A DNA stretch of 64,000 nt from the NCBI GenBank assembly GCA_900074885.1, contig FJUW01000007.1, positions 2,145,051 to 2,209,050 of the forward strand, written 5' to 3'. How positions within the stretch are numbered: the first letter of the stretch is position 1; the number at the start of each line of letters is the position of its first letter. This document shows positions 10,848 to 25,330 of this stretch, piece after piece. The notes under the pieces are model-generated. The model saw only the letters and a program-made list of their open reading frames with translations, had not been told where the DNA came from and did no database searches. Source of the DNA: Rhynchosporium graminicola. Taxonomy: Eukaryota; Ascomycota; Leotiomycetes; Helotiales; Ploettnerulaceae. Made by a program: the position numbers and the translations under genes.

Positions 10848-13800
10848 TATGACACTGTTACCAAGATCTGAAGAATTGCAGAGTATGAATAATTCAATTT
10901 GCCAGCTGGACGAATGTGAATGTAGGTAATCCAGAAGTCACCTGGGAACAGACCGGCCTCTTTATGTCTCGAGACCATGGTGTTTACCTTACAAGCTTAC
11001 CGGAATTCTCCAAATTTTAGCTCAGACTGTTCCCCAGATCTGCAAGAATAAGAGATTGATGAGTTTCGAAAGATGCATGATGATCTAGGGGAAAGAAGGA
11101 GGCCAGCAAATTTATGTGACCATCAACTGCATTTGATGCAGTATCCCGCGAAGAGTTCGTCATGGTCTGATATATCTTAGCTCAGAGATCCATGACAACA
11201 GGGAAGGGCCGCAGAGTCGTCCGCGAAGGGACTTAGCACATGAACTTGCCGTCTAGACGTACGATTCAGCTTCGGAACATGTCTTGGGCAGAGAAAGCAA
11301 GAATGGCATGACATCTGTCCCGACTGGATCTATTTGCTATCCTATAATTGTTCGCTTGCAGGATGTACCTGTATGCCCACTGCGAGCCCACGATACAGCA
11401 CATATACGGATCGTTGCACTGGCAGGCACGACAGCGATCTTCGACTTCGAATCAAATGAAAGTATGAGAGCAAAGATTCTCAATAAAACCTTCCCGGACA
11501 ACGAGTGTCTTCGGTCCTGTTTTACAGTAGAATATATAGATACATATTTATATATACATGATGCCTAAACTTGACGTCTCCTTCCAGTCTCATAAAATCA
11601 CACCTAGAAAGAGGTTAGCCAAACTTCCAGATCGGTGCTAAGTTATTTTCAGACCTTCGTGTGTTCATAGTCTGGGGGTTATGGCTACACATGGATGAGC
11701 AACATCGTCCGTTTGCGTGGCCATGTTACACCAGCGGAATGCGAGAAGTCTCGGTCCGGGTGGATATGGCAATGCACCTTCCCGTGCTCGGAGTCCGGAG
11801 TAACGCTGTGGCCAGGCAGTCAATCGATTTCTACATCGTGCCTGCGTTGCTTTGGGCTGGGAAGGTACTCACAATATGTTCCGTTTGTATAACGTGGCTG
11901 GTAACAAAGCTGCCTTGATTTCTGGTGAAAATAGCGATTGAAGATTACTCTTCGAGTACATGATGTGATCCGAGGGAAGACTAGTGGTGGTGATCTTGTC
12001 AGGTTCGCGGCAAATCTCAGGTGGCTTCCATGCGTTCTCGTGTTTGTGTTTGGTTGCTTGTGCCTTTTCTTGGATGCGGACTCTGTACTGGCCATGTCGG
12101 TAACATATTGATTGTGCTTGTAGCTGAGCGCGACTTTCGAGTGTTCGATAATCAGAGGAGAACATTGCCAAACGAAGCTTCGGGGAGACTCATCCATCTG
12201 ATGAAGGTCTAGTCACACTGACACCCCCTCTCGTCCTTACTTTTGAGCTTCAGGGCCGTGGTGGTTTACTATGCTATCATGAGGATAAACCTAGAGAGCA
12301 AGACCATGATATTGCTCGGCACCAGATGAGTTGTCTTCGATTAGCAAAGACAAGCCACTGCCAAGACTTAAGAGGTTGTTTGGGTTAGGCATTTGTGAGG
12401 CCGTGTTTTCGAGACTAGAACTTATCGACCATTCGAATCTGTCTAGATTTGTGCCCGAGAGGGTAATCAAGCAGATCGCAGAGATGATTTTCACGATTTC
12501 CAAATGCTATATAAATGTCTTCCTGTGTGTCGTGACTCTGACTTGTCCTCACGTAAAGCTACATAGTGTTTTTGTAACTTTGGACCTCAGTTAACGTGCT
12601 ATGACGTTTTCGTGAAATTGAATTGGTTGATCAAAATATCGAACAATCGTTAGCTTCTCCAAGGACAAATTCATCTAGCCTCGAATAGGATGCTATCGTT
12701 ACTCAATGCATGAGTAGTAATCTTACCCTCTCGAAACCCATGTGATTTCGTGTCAACCTAGACACGAAAGCGACAATATCTACATGAATCCGTGGAACCT
12801 TTTCAAACATCGTATTAGATAGATCTAATGTTTCTCAATGGTGACAGCATCCAAAATGATACCCGGCCGAATCTGCTCAGACGGTCCTCGAAGAGCGTTT
12901 TCTTGTTTAATCCTTAAGACTTGTTCAAGTTGATATCTGAGGAGCACAGTAGGCCAGCTTTGTATGGCATACATTTTATAAATAGTTCAAGTCATGCCTG
13001 CCCGAGAAAAGACATCCAAAGCCTTCGGAGATCCTGGCTAATGACGAGATTTTTCCAGACTCTATATCAACAGGACTGACACAGAGTCAGGATGGAAGCT
13101 GCAACCCACGCCGCTGCGGTATTTAAGTCCTAGCTTCAAGATCATATCTGAAGAAGCTTGTAGAAAGATTACAAATCTAAGCTCTCGCTATAATAACCTG
13201 GTTGTAGTATCTCGGGCTCCACTTACCGGGTATGCAACTCTAAAGAAGAGGGTGGAATAGAGCTGTCCATGGTAGTGCGATAGATCCGAATACCGCAATG
13301 TAGCCACGTAACACTGCCTGGAGACGTCTCAGATCCTCATCCACTCGCACTCCAAGTATGACTTCCACGCAAGTGTTAGTAGGTCTTTCTTACCTGTGGA
13401 GTACAGTGTACTTTATTTCGAGTAGCTAAGCACTTAGCCACTTCTGTTTTCAGAGTGCCTCCCAACGTACGGCCTTTTGGATATCACCCTGCTTGGTACA
13501 CAGACTCCATTATGGGATTCTAAAACTCCACGATGTGCACAATGAGGATGATATTCAGGACCCGCTAAGGAGACAGCTCCACAAGCTTCTGCGTCGCGCT
13601 TACCCAACGTGCGGTTTTTGATTATACTTGTCTTTTTTGATTTGAGAATATACCACTAGCTTATTGCGATGACTCCAATGTCGACCTCATCTGACGCCGT
13701 CAAGCCATGGATGCCTTGTTGTAAAATGCTCAATTGTTCGTTCAATGGGGCATCAGTCATGCCTGCTGCTTGATCAATCTGCTTATAACTTTGTGTTACA

Positions 13801-15850
13801 AAAGGACTGGGGTGAAAACGAATTCTTCAGTGACGGGTGATCGGTACACTCTCTAAAGTTGGGTTTTGCCAGAACTCATCATCGCGAGTTACTCGAATGT
13901 ACGGTCTCATATGGCACATCGAACATATAAGTAGGACAATGCAGGCCGTACATCACTTTCTGGAGGAGCCCTTTCTCTATTGCAAAGTTTTCTCGACTCA
14001 ATCAACAATAAAAGTGCAACTTGATGAAGGAACGCTTGATCCTTGTGAGGCCAGTGCCTGAATGCAGTAATTCTGGTGCAACGAAACATTCCTCTCGCTT
14101 GTACAGTATGTCAAACTCCACTTTTCTTTTAATTGAAAACATCCAGCCTCATTAACAGTCTGAAACTCACCAAAATTCCTGCGACCACTCCTCTCGGACT
14201 CAGCCGTCGAGAACGATGGTGTAATGACCAACTGCTGCTCGCAATTGCTTCTTAATTTGACGTTCGTCAATATGATCTGATATTAGTGGCGAAAAGGGTT
14301 TTTATTTTCTGGCTTTGCATAGAAGGCGTGTCCAAAGCACCTGTCGTGCATCGGGTCTTGTCCACGAGCTTTGGGGACCCAGGTGGTTGGGAAGCCATTC
14401 ACTCATCTCCGGTGATTTCTTTATGCTTGTTACCAGGTATGACGCTCTCTGAGTCCAGTATGCTTCTGTGGCGCGGGCTAGTTGTGTTTCGAAGAGATTA
14501 CTGATCTTCCATGCGCATCAGGTCTGAACTGGGACCAGAGAGATTGCCTAATACTTCCAATGCAGAGGTATGCTGATGTACCGAAGAATAAATGACCAAC
14601 TGAATCAAGGAGGCAGGGAAGTCATTTTCAGGGCGAGCTGCGAGAGTAAGTCTCAAGGTACCTACGCATTTCAGTGGGGGCTGGGGAGCCATAGATCCGC
14701 GTTGGAGATACCCGATCGCTTATCCGCTCTCATGTTATACAGGACTTTTACACAGGCGAAAAAATAGGAGTGGCTCCAGTACACTCCCTGAGAAGATGTC
14801 CGCTGCTTCCAGAAAGAGGGTGTAATACAGCAGATACATCGATTCAGAGTGGGCCCTCAGGGCCTCTAAGGAATCCAAAAGAGACGCCGAAAATGTACAT
14901 CTATAGTGAAAGGAACGAAACCAACGTCCTTTTCATCTGTGGCACTTCAGAAACCTATATTTCCAGTCCATTTCGATTCTGTCAATCCTGACATACAGCC
15001 ATTGCAGTCCGAGCCGTCATCTCGGTACCGTAAAGCGAGGAGCAAATAATGGACAGCGTGGCAAGCAGTGGGGACCTAGTGACCGGGCAACCTATTGCGG
15101 AGCATGATAAACACCAACCACCCAGCATTGACTTGCAGCAATATACCCGTCCCGACTCGTTCCCTTCGTGATCAGGGTAGACCCCTTCAACACAATTCCT
15201 GCGTCCAAATCCACCCGCACGTAAGTCTCATTATAATATGGTAAGTTTGCCGAATCTCTATGGCGGGTTCGGTTGTTTTTGGTTCCAACTTTGTGTTCTG
15301 GGACGTTGTAGTTGGAGCTCGAGTATCATTCTCGAATCTGTAAAATACCTTCTCCTTAACAGGACACTAATATCTTGTGTTCTTAGCGACTGGAGCAGTC
15401 TTTTCCTCAAGGCTTATGAGCCAACTTCAAACGGAGGTAGGAGATACTCAGACGATTTTCCTTCCCTGCCAATTTACCAATATGTAATGGCTATCTCTGG
15501 CAACACAAGACACCGCACTATTTCATGTTTACCTCTCGCATTACGCAGGTAACTATAGCCTTATTCGTCAGCTCAATAATTCAGTCGAAGCACTCCGATC
15601 TGTAATGGAGGCGATGCAACTTATAAACCAGCAATGAGGACATGCAGAAAACGCTATGTTGGACGATACCATAGGTTCGGTGGTAAGCTTGTCAAGCTAC
15701 GAGGTATGAACACGCCATCTACGATCATACTACTCAATACTGACATTAAGACCTTTGGGCTCCTAATGGAAGCTTAACTGCCATCAATATTCATCTGAAG
15801 GGTCTCAAAAGACTTGTACGTCTCCGTGATGGGTTAAGAATGGTGTAGGT
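10848..15850. other. About 5 kb without recognisable gene
   Basis: I read both strands for domain signatures and for short exons joined by GT-AG introns, and found none I could support. The open frames (up to about 125 codons) have no family signature and overlap each other on both strands. Composition is intermediate. There are no RIP-type TAA/TAG arrays inside protein-like frames, so this may be eroded host sequence. The last five bases (TAGGT, 15846-15850) are the target duplication of the neighbouring retrotransposon. Confidence 0.45.
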
Positions 15851-15991
15851 TGTTATAGTACGGTCCCAGATTATAAAGTAGAAAAGTCTTCATTCTTCTA
15901 AATGCTATAGTGCGAGGGGCTATCTAAGTAGTAATAACTAATAGACACTAAGTGTCTGTCCCTATCCCGTGATATATCCTGTCCCGTGATA
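15851..15991 (-). repeat. 3' LTR of outer gypsy element (141 bp)
   Basis: On the plus strand it starts TGTTATAGTA and ends CCCGTGATA, the last base pairs being a RIP-altered form of an expected TG...CA terminus. It has the same length as the right LTR and differs from it only by transitions (about 10 by eye). It contains the short internal repeat CCCGTGATA. Confidence 0.9.
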
Positions 15992-16057
15992 TCTCCCCCC
16001 CTTAGGCGTAAAAAAACTCTATCCTTAGAGAGAAAAGGAAAAAAAAAAAAAAATTTC

Positions 16058-18690
16058 TTAATAATTATCTTCGCTACTCTCCCTTAATAAGTTAAGGATA
16101 TCCCTTTTGAAATATAATCCTATTATAATCTAAGGAATTAAAGCTATATTCTCTATATTATTATTATCCTTTCTAGCTAATAGTCTTATTATCTTTTTTA
16201 TAGTAGGTTTCTTTATTAACTTAATTATTCTTACTAGTAGTACTTTAGACTTTCCTTTTATAAGCGATTTCGCGGGTATTAGTAATATAGTAGGGTTATT
16301 ATTACTATCTTCCGTATAGCTAGTAGTCCAGGCAGTTAGTAAAGCTATACCTATTAGCTTTTTCTTTAGATAGGACTATCTTAGTTCGTATAATTAGAGG
16401 TCTATATCTAGTACTATAGTACTAAAAAGGCGGCTATTTATAGTATTACCCTAGTTTTCTCGATTAACTAGGTCCTTAATAGTATATATTATTTCCGCGT
16501 TACTAGCGACACGAGGTAGCCCTTATACACTTATCAATTTCCTTAGGAATAGTATCCTATTCTTAATTAGGTCTATAACTCTCTAGTAGTATCCTAGCTT
16601 TAAAGGTTAATATATTAGTAGTTATAGTAGAGTAAAGATAAAAGACTTATACCGTTTTAATATACTCTCGTTTAGCTTTACTACATTAGTCTCCTTAGTT
16701 CTCTTTGAAGATCGTCCGCTCTTAGTATCCTTCGACCGGTTATAGTTAACTATACTTATATCTTCCTCTATATTATTTAGCGTTATTAGTAATTTGGATT
16801 ATATATCGTAGTCTAAGGATAATATAATCAGATTCGTTAAATTCCCTATATTAATACGCGCCTTAATTAAATACGTATTTTAATATACTCTTATACTACT
16901 TTCTATTTCGCTCTGAAAAATTAAGCCGCGTATATTTAAATATTCACGTAAGAATATAAGGTCCTCTATCTTACTACTTATAATAAGTACTTATCTTAGC
17001 TTAAGCGTATATAGTATTAGAGAGTATCTTAAAATCTAGAATAGAATTCCTAATATTATAATCATTAGGTCTAAGTCGCAGAATAATACCTTATACAGTA
17101 ACCCTAGTACAAATTCCGTCTAGTAGCCCAGTCTATTAATAATAATTCTTAGAAGAGCTACTATACTTGCAACTATATCTAGTACTAATAGGCGTAAGAT
17201 TTATACTAGCCCGACTATCTCTAGCGCAATAGTATATATAACCTCGCTAAGCAGTACGATTATAGACCTATAAGAAGTACTAATTAACGTGTTTAGTAGG
17301 GCATCTAGAATAGTAATAGGGTTTAGTATATCTTAAAGCGCTCGAAAACATTCTTTAATAACTACCTTAGTATCTACGTGAGCTTGAATTATTAAGGAAT
17401 ATCTATTACATAATATCTAAAGAAGATATAGTATATAGTTAGCACAGTCCCTATCTAATAGAGATTAGTTAAGTATATAGAGGAAGTCCCCTATTAATTT
17501 ATATATACGCTCTATCTCTACTATAAGTGAAATATATATACTATAATATATTATAGCGGAAGCTATAGCTTATAGGAATATTTCAAAGCTCGGCTTTAAG
17601 CTATCGTGCCCTCTTATTAGCGCGTTATCAAGAATGAATTATCTATTAGTTTTACGTTTTATAATAATACTAATATCTTCTTTAGTCTTAATTAATAGAG
17701 ATAAGGTCTAGTATAAACTATCGAATACTAAGGAAGCGCTAATTAGTTAAAATACTTTCCTACCTACTTATATCTCCTCTTTATACTCTTTAGTAAGTTC
17801 TATTACTCTAGTCTCCTTTAATTTCTTTTATTATATCTTCTTCTATCTCTTTAGCTCTTATAGTTCTTAGAGAACTAAGTAGAGTTTATCTCTAAGATAC
17901 TCTCGTATAGTAACTTCTACGAAGTAATAGTACTAATTATATTATATCTCCTCTATAATATTAGAAAGTTTAAACTTCTAGCTCCCGAGAACTATAATAT
18001 CTCTATTAGGATAAATAATATATCTAATTCTTAAATCGGGAGTTATAAGACTATTCAGAGGAAAGTCGCTTATAATAAGGTATAAGCGGAAAGCGTCTCC
18101 GAAAGCGACTCGCTAAGAGTAAAGGTATCTATTAATTAGTAAAAAGTCAGCTAAGAACTATTCAAAAAAGCTACTTATCGCTATATTATAGTAAGCTACG
18201 CTAATTAAATAGTCCCCGGGACGTATACTAGTTAGGACGCGAACGTTACTCTAGGGGCGTTCGATAATCAGGACTAATTCCTTATCGCTCTAACGTAGTA
18301 AATATAAGTATAACTAGTTTTTATAATATATTCTATCCTTAGGAGCTTTATAATAGAATATAAATAGCTATTAGAGTCCTAGCGGGAGGTTACTATTTAG
18401 GTTAGTATACTTATAGGGGTTATCTAACTCTCTGCTCTATATAGTAAAGTTAGAGGGGATATCTTAGGTAACTCTAATAATACTACTTATCTTATACCTT
18501 AAACTATATTCGTTTCTCTTAATATCAGGATAAAGTAATCTATCTCGAAGACCTTAAAAGACTTATAGAATATTACTTCAACAAATCAGTAGAGTGAAAG
18601 AAGATAATAAGTATACTAGGGATAATAAAGTAAGGGATTTGAGAGTTCTTAGTATATTATTATTAGTTACTATATTCAGTCGAAAAAGTA
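16058..18690 (-). pseudogene. Extra reading frame downstream of pol in the outer gypsy element (ORF3), unknown function
   Basis: One minus-strand frame runs from about 18690 to 16058 (about 870 codons). As I read it, in the core (18550-16130) it is interrupted only by TAA/TAG at places where Gln or Trp would fit, the pattern expected of a RIP-damaged real gene. The conceptual product starts with a hydrophobic Trp-rich stretch, has a mid part with ERP*SNVRVLTSIRPGDYL, then a charged coiled-coil-like stretch around 17780-17910, and a long helical C-terminal half. It lies after the integrase/chromodomain-like end of pol (near 18880) and before the polypurine tract, so it belongs to the element. 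I recognise no domain. It could be an envelope-like, accessory or captured host gene. The function is unknown. Confidence 0.6.
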
Positions 18691-18879
18691 ACTCTTATTA
18701 TAGTTAATATAGAGTTAATAATAAGAGAGTCGATATATAGTAGTAAGATTATTATTAATAGAATTTTATATACGTAAGCTAAATAAGAAGAAGCTTAAGT
18801 AAGTAAATAAAAGTAATAGTAAATATTAATAAGGCTAAATTTACTAAGATATACGTTACGTAGATAATTTATTATTTAC

Positions 18880-21800
18880 GTACTAAGGAGCCCTTGAACT
18901 TAGCGACTAAGTTCAGTATATCTTCCTTTAGTATTAAAGCGGGTTCTTAAGACATAGTCTGATAACTTATATACTTAACCTTATAATATATCTTTCTTAT
19001 CTTATCTCTAAGTTATTTTCTTAGTTCTTTATATAGGATTTTCTTAATAATATAATATTTAGTACTATCTTTATCGTATATTAAGCTAGGTTTAAGTATA
19101 ATCCGATTAAATAGATCCGGTATAACTAGCTCTAAGTATTCGATTAAGATTACTAGGTATATATTTATCTATTCGGGAAGCTCTAGTTCGTAAGTAAGTA
19201 GGTTTACTCGCCTAATAATCTTATATAGTCTAGACTTAATAAAAGATAGCTTAGTCTGATTCTATAAAAGCCTATACCTAGAGTCTATCCTTTTAGCTAA
19301 TTTGATATAAACTTCGGCCCCTAGCTCTAGTAATACTAGTATCCGGCCCTTATTAAAGGCAAGTTTCATACGAGACTATACTAATACGACCGATTCTATC
19401 GCGTCTTAAAATAAGGTTTAATAGTTACGTATAAAGTCTTATCCCTCCTTTATAGTGAATACGAAAGTAGTAATATAATTAATAGAAAAGAAAGGGGATC
19501 GGGGTTTTTATCCGAATCTTAGTTCGTAAGGTATGAACCCGGTAGAGGTATTTTCTAAAGTATTAAGGATAAAAGATATAGCTAGTATAAATCCTTCCTA
19601 ATTAGACTGATCGAAACGTCTAGTAATAGTATAGTATAAAGCGTAGATAAATATTTAATTAGATTATTCTGATTAACTATCTGCTTTAGAGTTATTAGCT
19701 ATAGTAAAAGCTAAGTTAATATTAGCGAAACTATATATATCTCCTTAAAAACCGCTAGTAAATCGTATATCTCGATCTGATATTATCTTTTCCGGTATAC
19801 TTATATCCGCGTATACGTCCTTATAATAGGCCTTAGCCTAGTCCTCGCCTCCCTAATCCTTATACCTTATAATAACTTTAATCTACTTTATTATCTAATC
19901 TATAAATAGTAAGATAGCGTCGTATTCCTCCTAGGATACTAGAAACCCTATAATTAAGTCTATATAGAAGGTATATAGTTAAGTTACTAGCGGTAGAATT
20001 AGTAAGAGTGTACCGTTAGGTAGGGTTCTGCTTAGTTTTATTATATAGTAGATAGGATAGCTAGCTACGTAAGATTAGATTATGCGCTATATCTTATATA
20101 TAAACACCTTATCTTTTAGGAAGTTATATATCCTCTATACTCCTACGTAAGCTTAATTATCGTAAGCGATACTAAGAATCTTTTTAATTAATTTCTTAGG
20201 TATATATATATACTTAATCCTATTAGGATTACGAAAGAATAGTAGCTTTATTCTAGTATTAAATTAGAATAATTCAAAAGTAGAAATACGTTTATTTTAA
20301 GGAGACTTCTAATAGTTTATTTTTATTTTCTAATAGATCTACTTAAAAGTCCTATCTATTAGAAGCTAGCGTAAGAAGGATATAACTAATTACTTATCTA
20401 TATATACTATAGTTAAGTATAAAGTTATTTTATTCTCTTAGACTAAGTAATAAGTTACTTTTAGAATTAAAATATCCTCTTTTAAGGACTTATATATAAT
20501 ATTTGATAATCCTTAGTTCTCCTTCTAGCGTAGTTAACATTATAGCTAACTTAAGGCATTAGCGTTTAAGTAAGTCTTTCTAGCTCTATAAATTATATTT
20601 ATCTTATAAGCGTACTTAGCTAGAAATAGGAACTAGTTATCTAGCTTAGTGCTCTTTTTATAGGGACAGTCCTTAAAGCAAGTAAGTATAACCTAGTAAT
20701 TAGTATAGACTATAAAATCTGAACTATTAAGATATTATAGTAACTTCTCTAGCGCTTATACTAGTATACTTATCTCTAGTTCAGTAAGCTAGTAGTTTAT
20801 TTCTACTATAGATAAGGATTTAGATAGAAATAGGACCGGCCTCTCTACCTTATTAGTAGTATCTATCTAGTAAAGAGCTACGCTATACCCGAATTCCTTA
20901 GAACTATTAATATAAAGTATAAAGTCCTATCCGAAGTCAGGGAATTTAAGGGTTAGCGCTAAAGTAAGCCGGTCTTTTAATATATCGAATACTAGTTTAG
21001 ACCTATATAGTAAGTTATCTATATATTACTCGGAGTATATTTTAGTGTCCTTATAACGTTTAGCTTTCTAAGACTAAGTTAAATTAGTATATTCTTTATA
21101 TCTTAGTTAAGGAAGCGGAATAAGTATTACTTTAGTATAGTTGCCTCGTCTTACTTCCTCCTATAGTATATTCTTAAATCCGATTATCTTAAGCTCTAAT
21201 AATAGTAAGGAGATAGCTACGTAGTATAGTATAAATTTATAATAGTACCTGAAAAATCCTAGCGCTTTCTCTAATTAAGATAAGGTTCTTAGGAATTCCT
21301 AAGATTATACTACTTCTATCTTCTCTTCTAAGGTATTTAGCCCTAGTCTAGATACCTTATATCCTAGTGCTTTAATAGATAGTTAAGTGAAGTAGCATTT
21401 TCCTAGAGCTAGTATAACTCCGGCGTTTTCTAGGAGAGTAAGAGCTAGGTCCAGGTCCTTTATATACTATTCCGATATAATTAAGAAGATAATTATATTA
21501 TCGATATAAACAATAATAAACTTCTAGAGGTATTAGTAAAATAATTTCTCTATACGCGCTTAAAAGAATACTAGAGTTATCGCTAGACTTATTATCGCGA
21601 TAGTAAGTATCTTATATCCCCTATACGTAGTAACTAACGCTATCTTCTATTAGTTAGTAGGCTCTAAGGGCTACTAGAAGAAGGATTTCGTAAGGTTAAC
21701 ACTAGAGAAAATAGTTACTCTACTTATAGCGGATAAGACGTTATCGGCCTTAGGTAATAGATATATATTAAGTATTAGTTTTATATTAACTTTCCTAAGG

Positions 21801-24800
21801 TCGACTATAACTCTTAGCTTTCTATTCCTATAGATAATAAATACCGGAGCAGAAGCTAGGGAAGATTATCTAAGGAGTATTAGTACTAGTAAACTGTCAG
21901 CTCTTATCAGGTCTAAGATTTTATCTATTTCTACCTTATCCTTTTAGGATTATAAGAAAGGTAATCTTTTCAGGTTATTAATCTTAGCGCCTTCCTTAAA
22001 TAGTACTAGTATATTAATTCCGTTATTAAACTATCCGAGTTCGTAATAAAACAGGTTCGTATAATAATAGAGGACTTCCTAGATCTTATTCTTAATCTCT
22101 TCCCTAAAGGCGTTTAATATATCTAGCTTTACTATATCTTCCGAAAGGGGTCTAACTAGGAAAGGAGTACTAGCTAGATACTTTCCTTCCGGTTCCTCCT
22201 CTACGAAGGGCTATTCTTTATAGATACTAGCTAAATTTAGTAGTACTAGGTAGTCCTTAACCTTAGGTATATATTTCTTAAGTATACTTAGAATTATCCC
22301 TTTTTATAAATAGATAGGAGTATAGCTAAAGTTCGCGAATAGAATTAGTATAAGAAGACCTATAGTAACTATATTAACTATAGAACTAAATTTTCCAAGC
22401 GATATATCGATTTATAAGTAAAGATATACTATATAGCTAGCTTATCACTTAAGAAGTAAGCAGTATATTATAAGTAAGTTGATTCTCTCCCCTAGTTATA
22501 CTACTACTATCTATAGAAGATAGATATTAATACGCTTTAGGGCAGAATCTATAGTATTCGCTACTTTAGTTATCTTAAGGAGTATATAGTTATTACTATC
22601 TCTTACTTGCAAATAGTATAGCTTCCCTAATAACTCTTACTTAAAGTCGAGTTTATTTTCTAAGAAAAAGTCAAGCTTAAGAAGAATTCCTCTTAGTATC
22701 TTTAGTACGATATAATAGTAGTACGTAGGAAACTATAGAAGTCCCTTACTAGAGATTATCCTATATAAGATAGCTATCTTAATATAGTTAGAAATAGTAA
22801 GACCTGAACTTATACTAGAAAGACTAACCTATAGGCTATCTATCCTATATCGAGTCCTTATAGAAGGGAAGTGCTACGCTAGACTCAGCTCGTCGATTAA
22901 CCTAATAAGCGAAGTAATATTAGTAGTAGCTTCTATTAGGAAGTTATCTTTACTTAATATTTAGATTCTAGTATACGTATTAGCTATAAAAGAAGTATTA
23001 TTTAGGAGGATAGATATCTTATCTTTCGACTCCTAAGGTTATAGGTCCGGGATCTTTATAGTATAAGAATAAGAGATTAACGTGTCTCTTTCTAAGGTAA
23101 TAAGTAAGATTATAGCAGAAGGGTTCTTAACTAGGACGAAGTCCTTCTTAGTTTCGTCTTTATAAGAAGGCGATACGTAGTTAAGTATAAAAAGTAAGGA
23201 TAATAGTACTTTATTTTAAATTTATTCTATCTTTTTCGCTAAGAGTAGCGCTAAAGTAAGTTTATTAAAAACTAATAATATTACTAAAATAGGGTTTAGA
23301 TAAGAATAAAGCTATAAGAGGACTCCCCTTAGGTCTCGCGATAAGCTTTTCCCGAGTCCGTAGATAGGGAAGGACTTAAGGTTTCGGGCGATTTGTTATC
23401 CTCCGAATTATACTCTTAATCCGCTTAATATAAGAATCTATTATTAGAGTAGTTAAGTATAATTATAAGAATAGTATATATTATAGCTATTGAAATTTCC
23501 GGTTATTAGTAGGTACTAAAGAGAGTACTAGGGTTAGTTTATTATTATAAGTACTTATAGCTAGTACTAGTATAATAGCTAGTTCTAATAAGGTTATCTT
23601 CTGTTGCGCCGAGCAGTTAGTATAGAAGCTAGTACTAATATAGTTAACTCGATAGCCTTATCCCCCTCCTTCTCTTATTATTACTTTCTTCTGAATTCGG
23701 TATATTCTACTAGTAGTATCTAAGGTCGCGAATAGGAAGTTAAGAGTTAAGTAAGTACTATTATTATCAGATACTATATTATTAGTACTATTAGTACTTA
23801 ACTCTATTATTCGCTTCGGGGGTCTCTATCTCGCCTAATACCTTAGCGGTACGAATTATCTATTACTAGTTATTATAACTCTTATATCTCCTTAGTTTAC
23901 TTATCGATACGTAACTAAGTCTATAAGTAAGCTTCTCTCGCCTAATTCTCTATATTATAGATCTTTAACTTAAACTCGTTTATCGTATTCCTATAGTCCT
24001 ATAAGAGTATACTCGCCGCTAGACTTAGATCTAAGGCTTAATATATTCATTAGATAATAAGATATTAGTTTATCTTTCCTGCCTCGATATAAAAGTTATA
24101 CTTATCGTCTAAGAATTATCTTAGGGATAATTCCTTTTCGTCCTTAAAGGAGTACTTTAGAGTATCCGCCTTTCGTACTACTACGCTCGGATTCGTATAG
24201 AATTATAGTATTAACTAATACTTCTATTCTTCTAAGCTCTAAGATATGAAGCTAGTAATCTCTAGAGATAAGGTACTAAGCTAGATAGCCGCCTTATCCT
24301 TTATATAAATTAGTAAGACTTCGAGGATAGTATCCTTACTATATTAAGCTACTATTATATTAAGTATTACGATATAGCCCGTAACTAAAGTAGTACTATT
24401 AAATTATCTTATATCCTGCGGGCGAAGTCGTTAATATTAAGTACTAGACTTATATAGTCTACTATCTTATTATTATTTTCCTAAGTCTTAGGAGTCTAAG
24501 TCTTCCTTATCTTTAATATTAGTTATGTTATTACTATATATAAAGTTATAATAATAGCGATTTAGAAGAGGAATTTCTATCTTAATAGATAATCGGACGG
24601 GTCCTAGAGTATAAGAGATAGATAGCCTCGGTACTACTAGTATAGAAAATATACGTATTACTATTTCTGCCTCGGGAGAGCCGGCTTAAAATCGGGTTAA
24701 AAAAGTATTAAAATTTACTATTAACTTAATTACTATTATTTCTAGAGTACTAATCGCCCTGATCGCCTTATCTTTTAAGTCCGCTAAAAGGCCGGGGTCT

Positions 24801-25300
24801 AGAGTATAGACTAAGGCTTTAGCTTATCTTAGAATTAGCAGGAGGATTAGCTTAACTAGGTATTTATTACTTTTATCCTCTATATCTTCCTATAAGGTCT
24901 AAATAAAGATAGCGTCGCTCTTCTACTCGTTCTTAGTATATACCGATACTATAGCTATAGCTATTAGTAGTATAAATATAGGGCTAAGTAGCCAGTTTAT
25001 TAGGATAATTTTATCTTATAGCTATCTTACTAATTTTTCAGCTCTAAGTAAAGTCTTATCTTTTAGTAAAATAAACTATCTAAGCGAGAGAGACTTCGAT
25101 AATTACGATAACTAGTCGATTAGAGAAGTCTATCTTTAATAGAAAGAGGCTATCGGAACTATTAGCTTAAGGAAAGCTTAGTCTCGGATTACTTATAAGT
25201 CGACTAATAGAGATATATATTAGCGTTAACTCCGGGACGTAATCTATATTAGTATAACTAGTACTCTCTCGATAGATTAGTTTATCTTAGTATCTTAGAC
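18880..25300 (-). pseudogene. gag-pol of outer gypsy element, RIP-inactivated
   Basis: Read from right to left. A gag-like segment lies around 24250-23700. The reverse transcriptase has its YxDD box at 21497-21508, read as YIDN (second Asp codon GAT to AAT, a G-to-A change). RNase H around 20900-20550 has the expected first Asp also read as Asn. The integrase has an H2C2-like zinc region near 20170-20050 and ISDRDIRF at 19763-19780. A basic chromodomain-like tail ends near 18880. Stops are TAA/TAG. The gag start and the protease could not be placed. The 5' part of gag and the leader lie on the other side of the inserted element (32921-33435). Confidence 0.8.
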
Positions 25301-25330
25301 TTATCTTTATATTAATTAAGAGTTACGAGG

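Noticed and set aside
11284..12594. Cluster of overlapping 60-125 codon frames on both strands
   Set aside because: No domain, signal peptide or joinable introns, and frames overlap on both strands.
13837..15552. Further short frames up to 104 codons
   Set aside because: Some lack ATG starts, and none has a recognisable motif or credible splice partners.
15238..15640. Possible short exon pair next to the outer gypsy element, with a helical reading near 15575-15640
   Set aside because: Faint likeness to N-terminal helices of fungal STAND proteins, but too short and without any further domain.
17700..18660. Plus-strand or alternative minus frames in the extra segment of the outer gypsy element
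   Set aside because: These frames have more stops, including TGA at places not explained by RIP. The chosen minus frame continues without break into the neighbouring segments.
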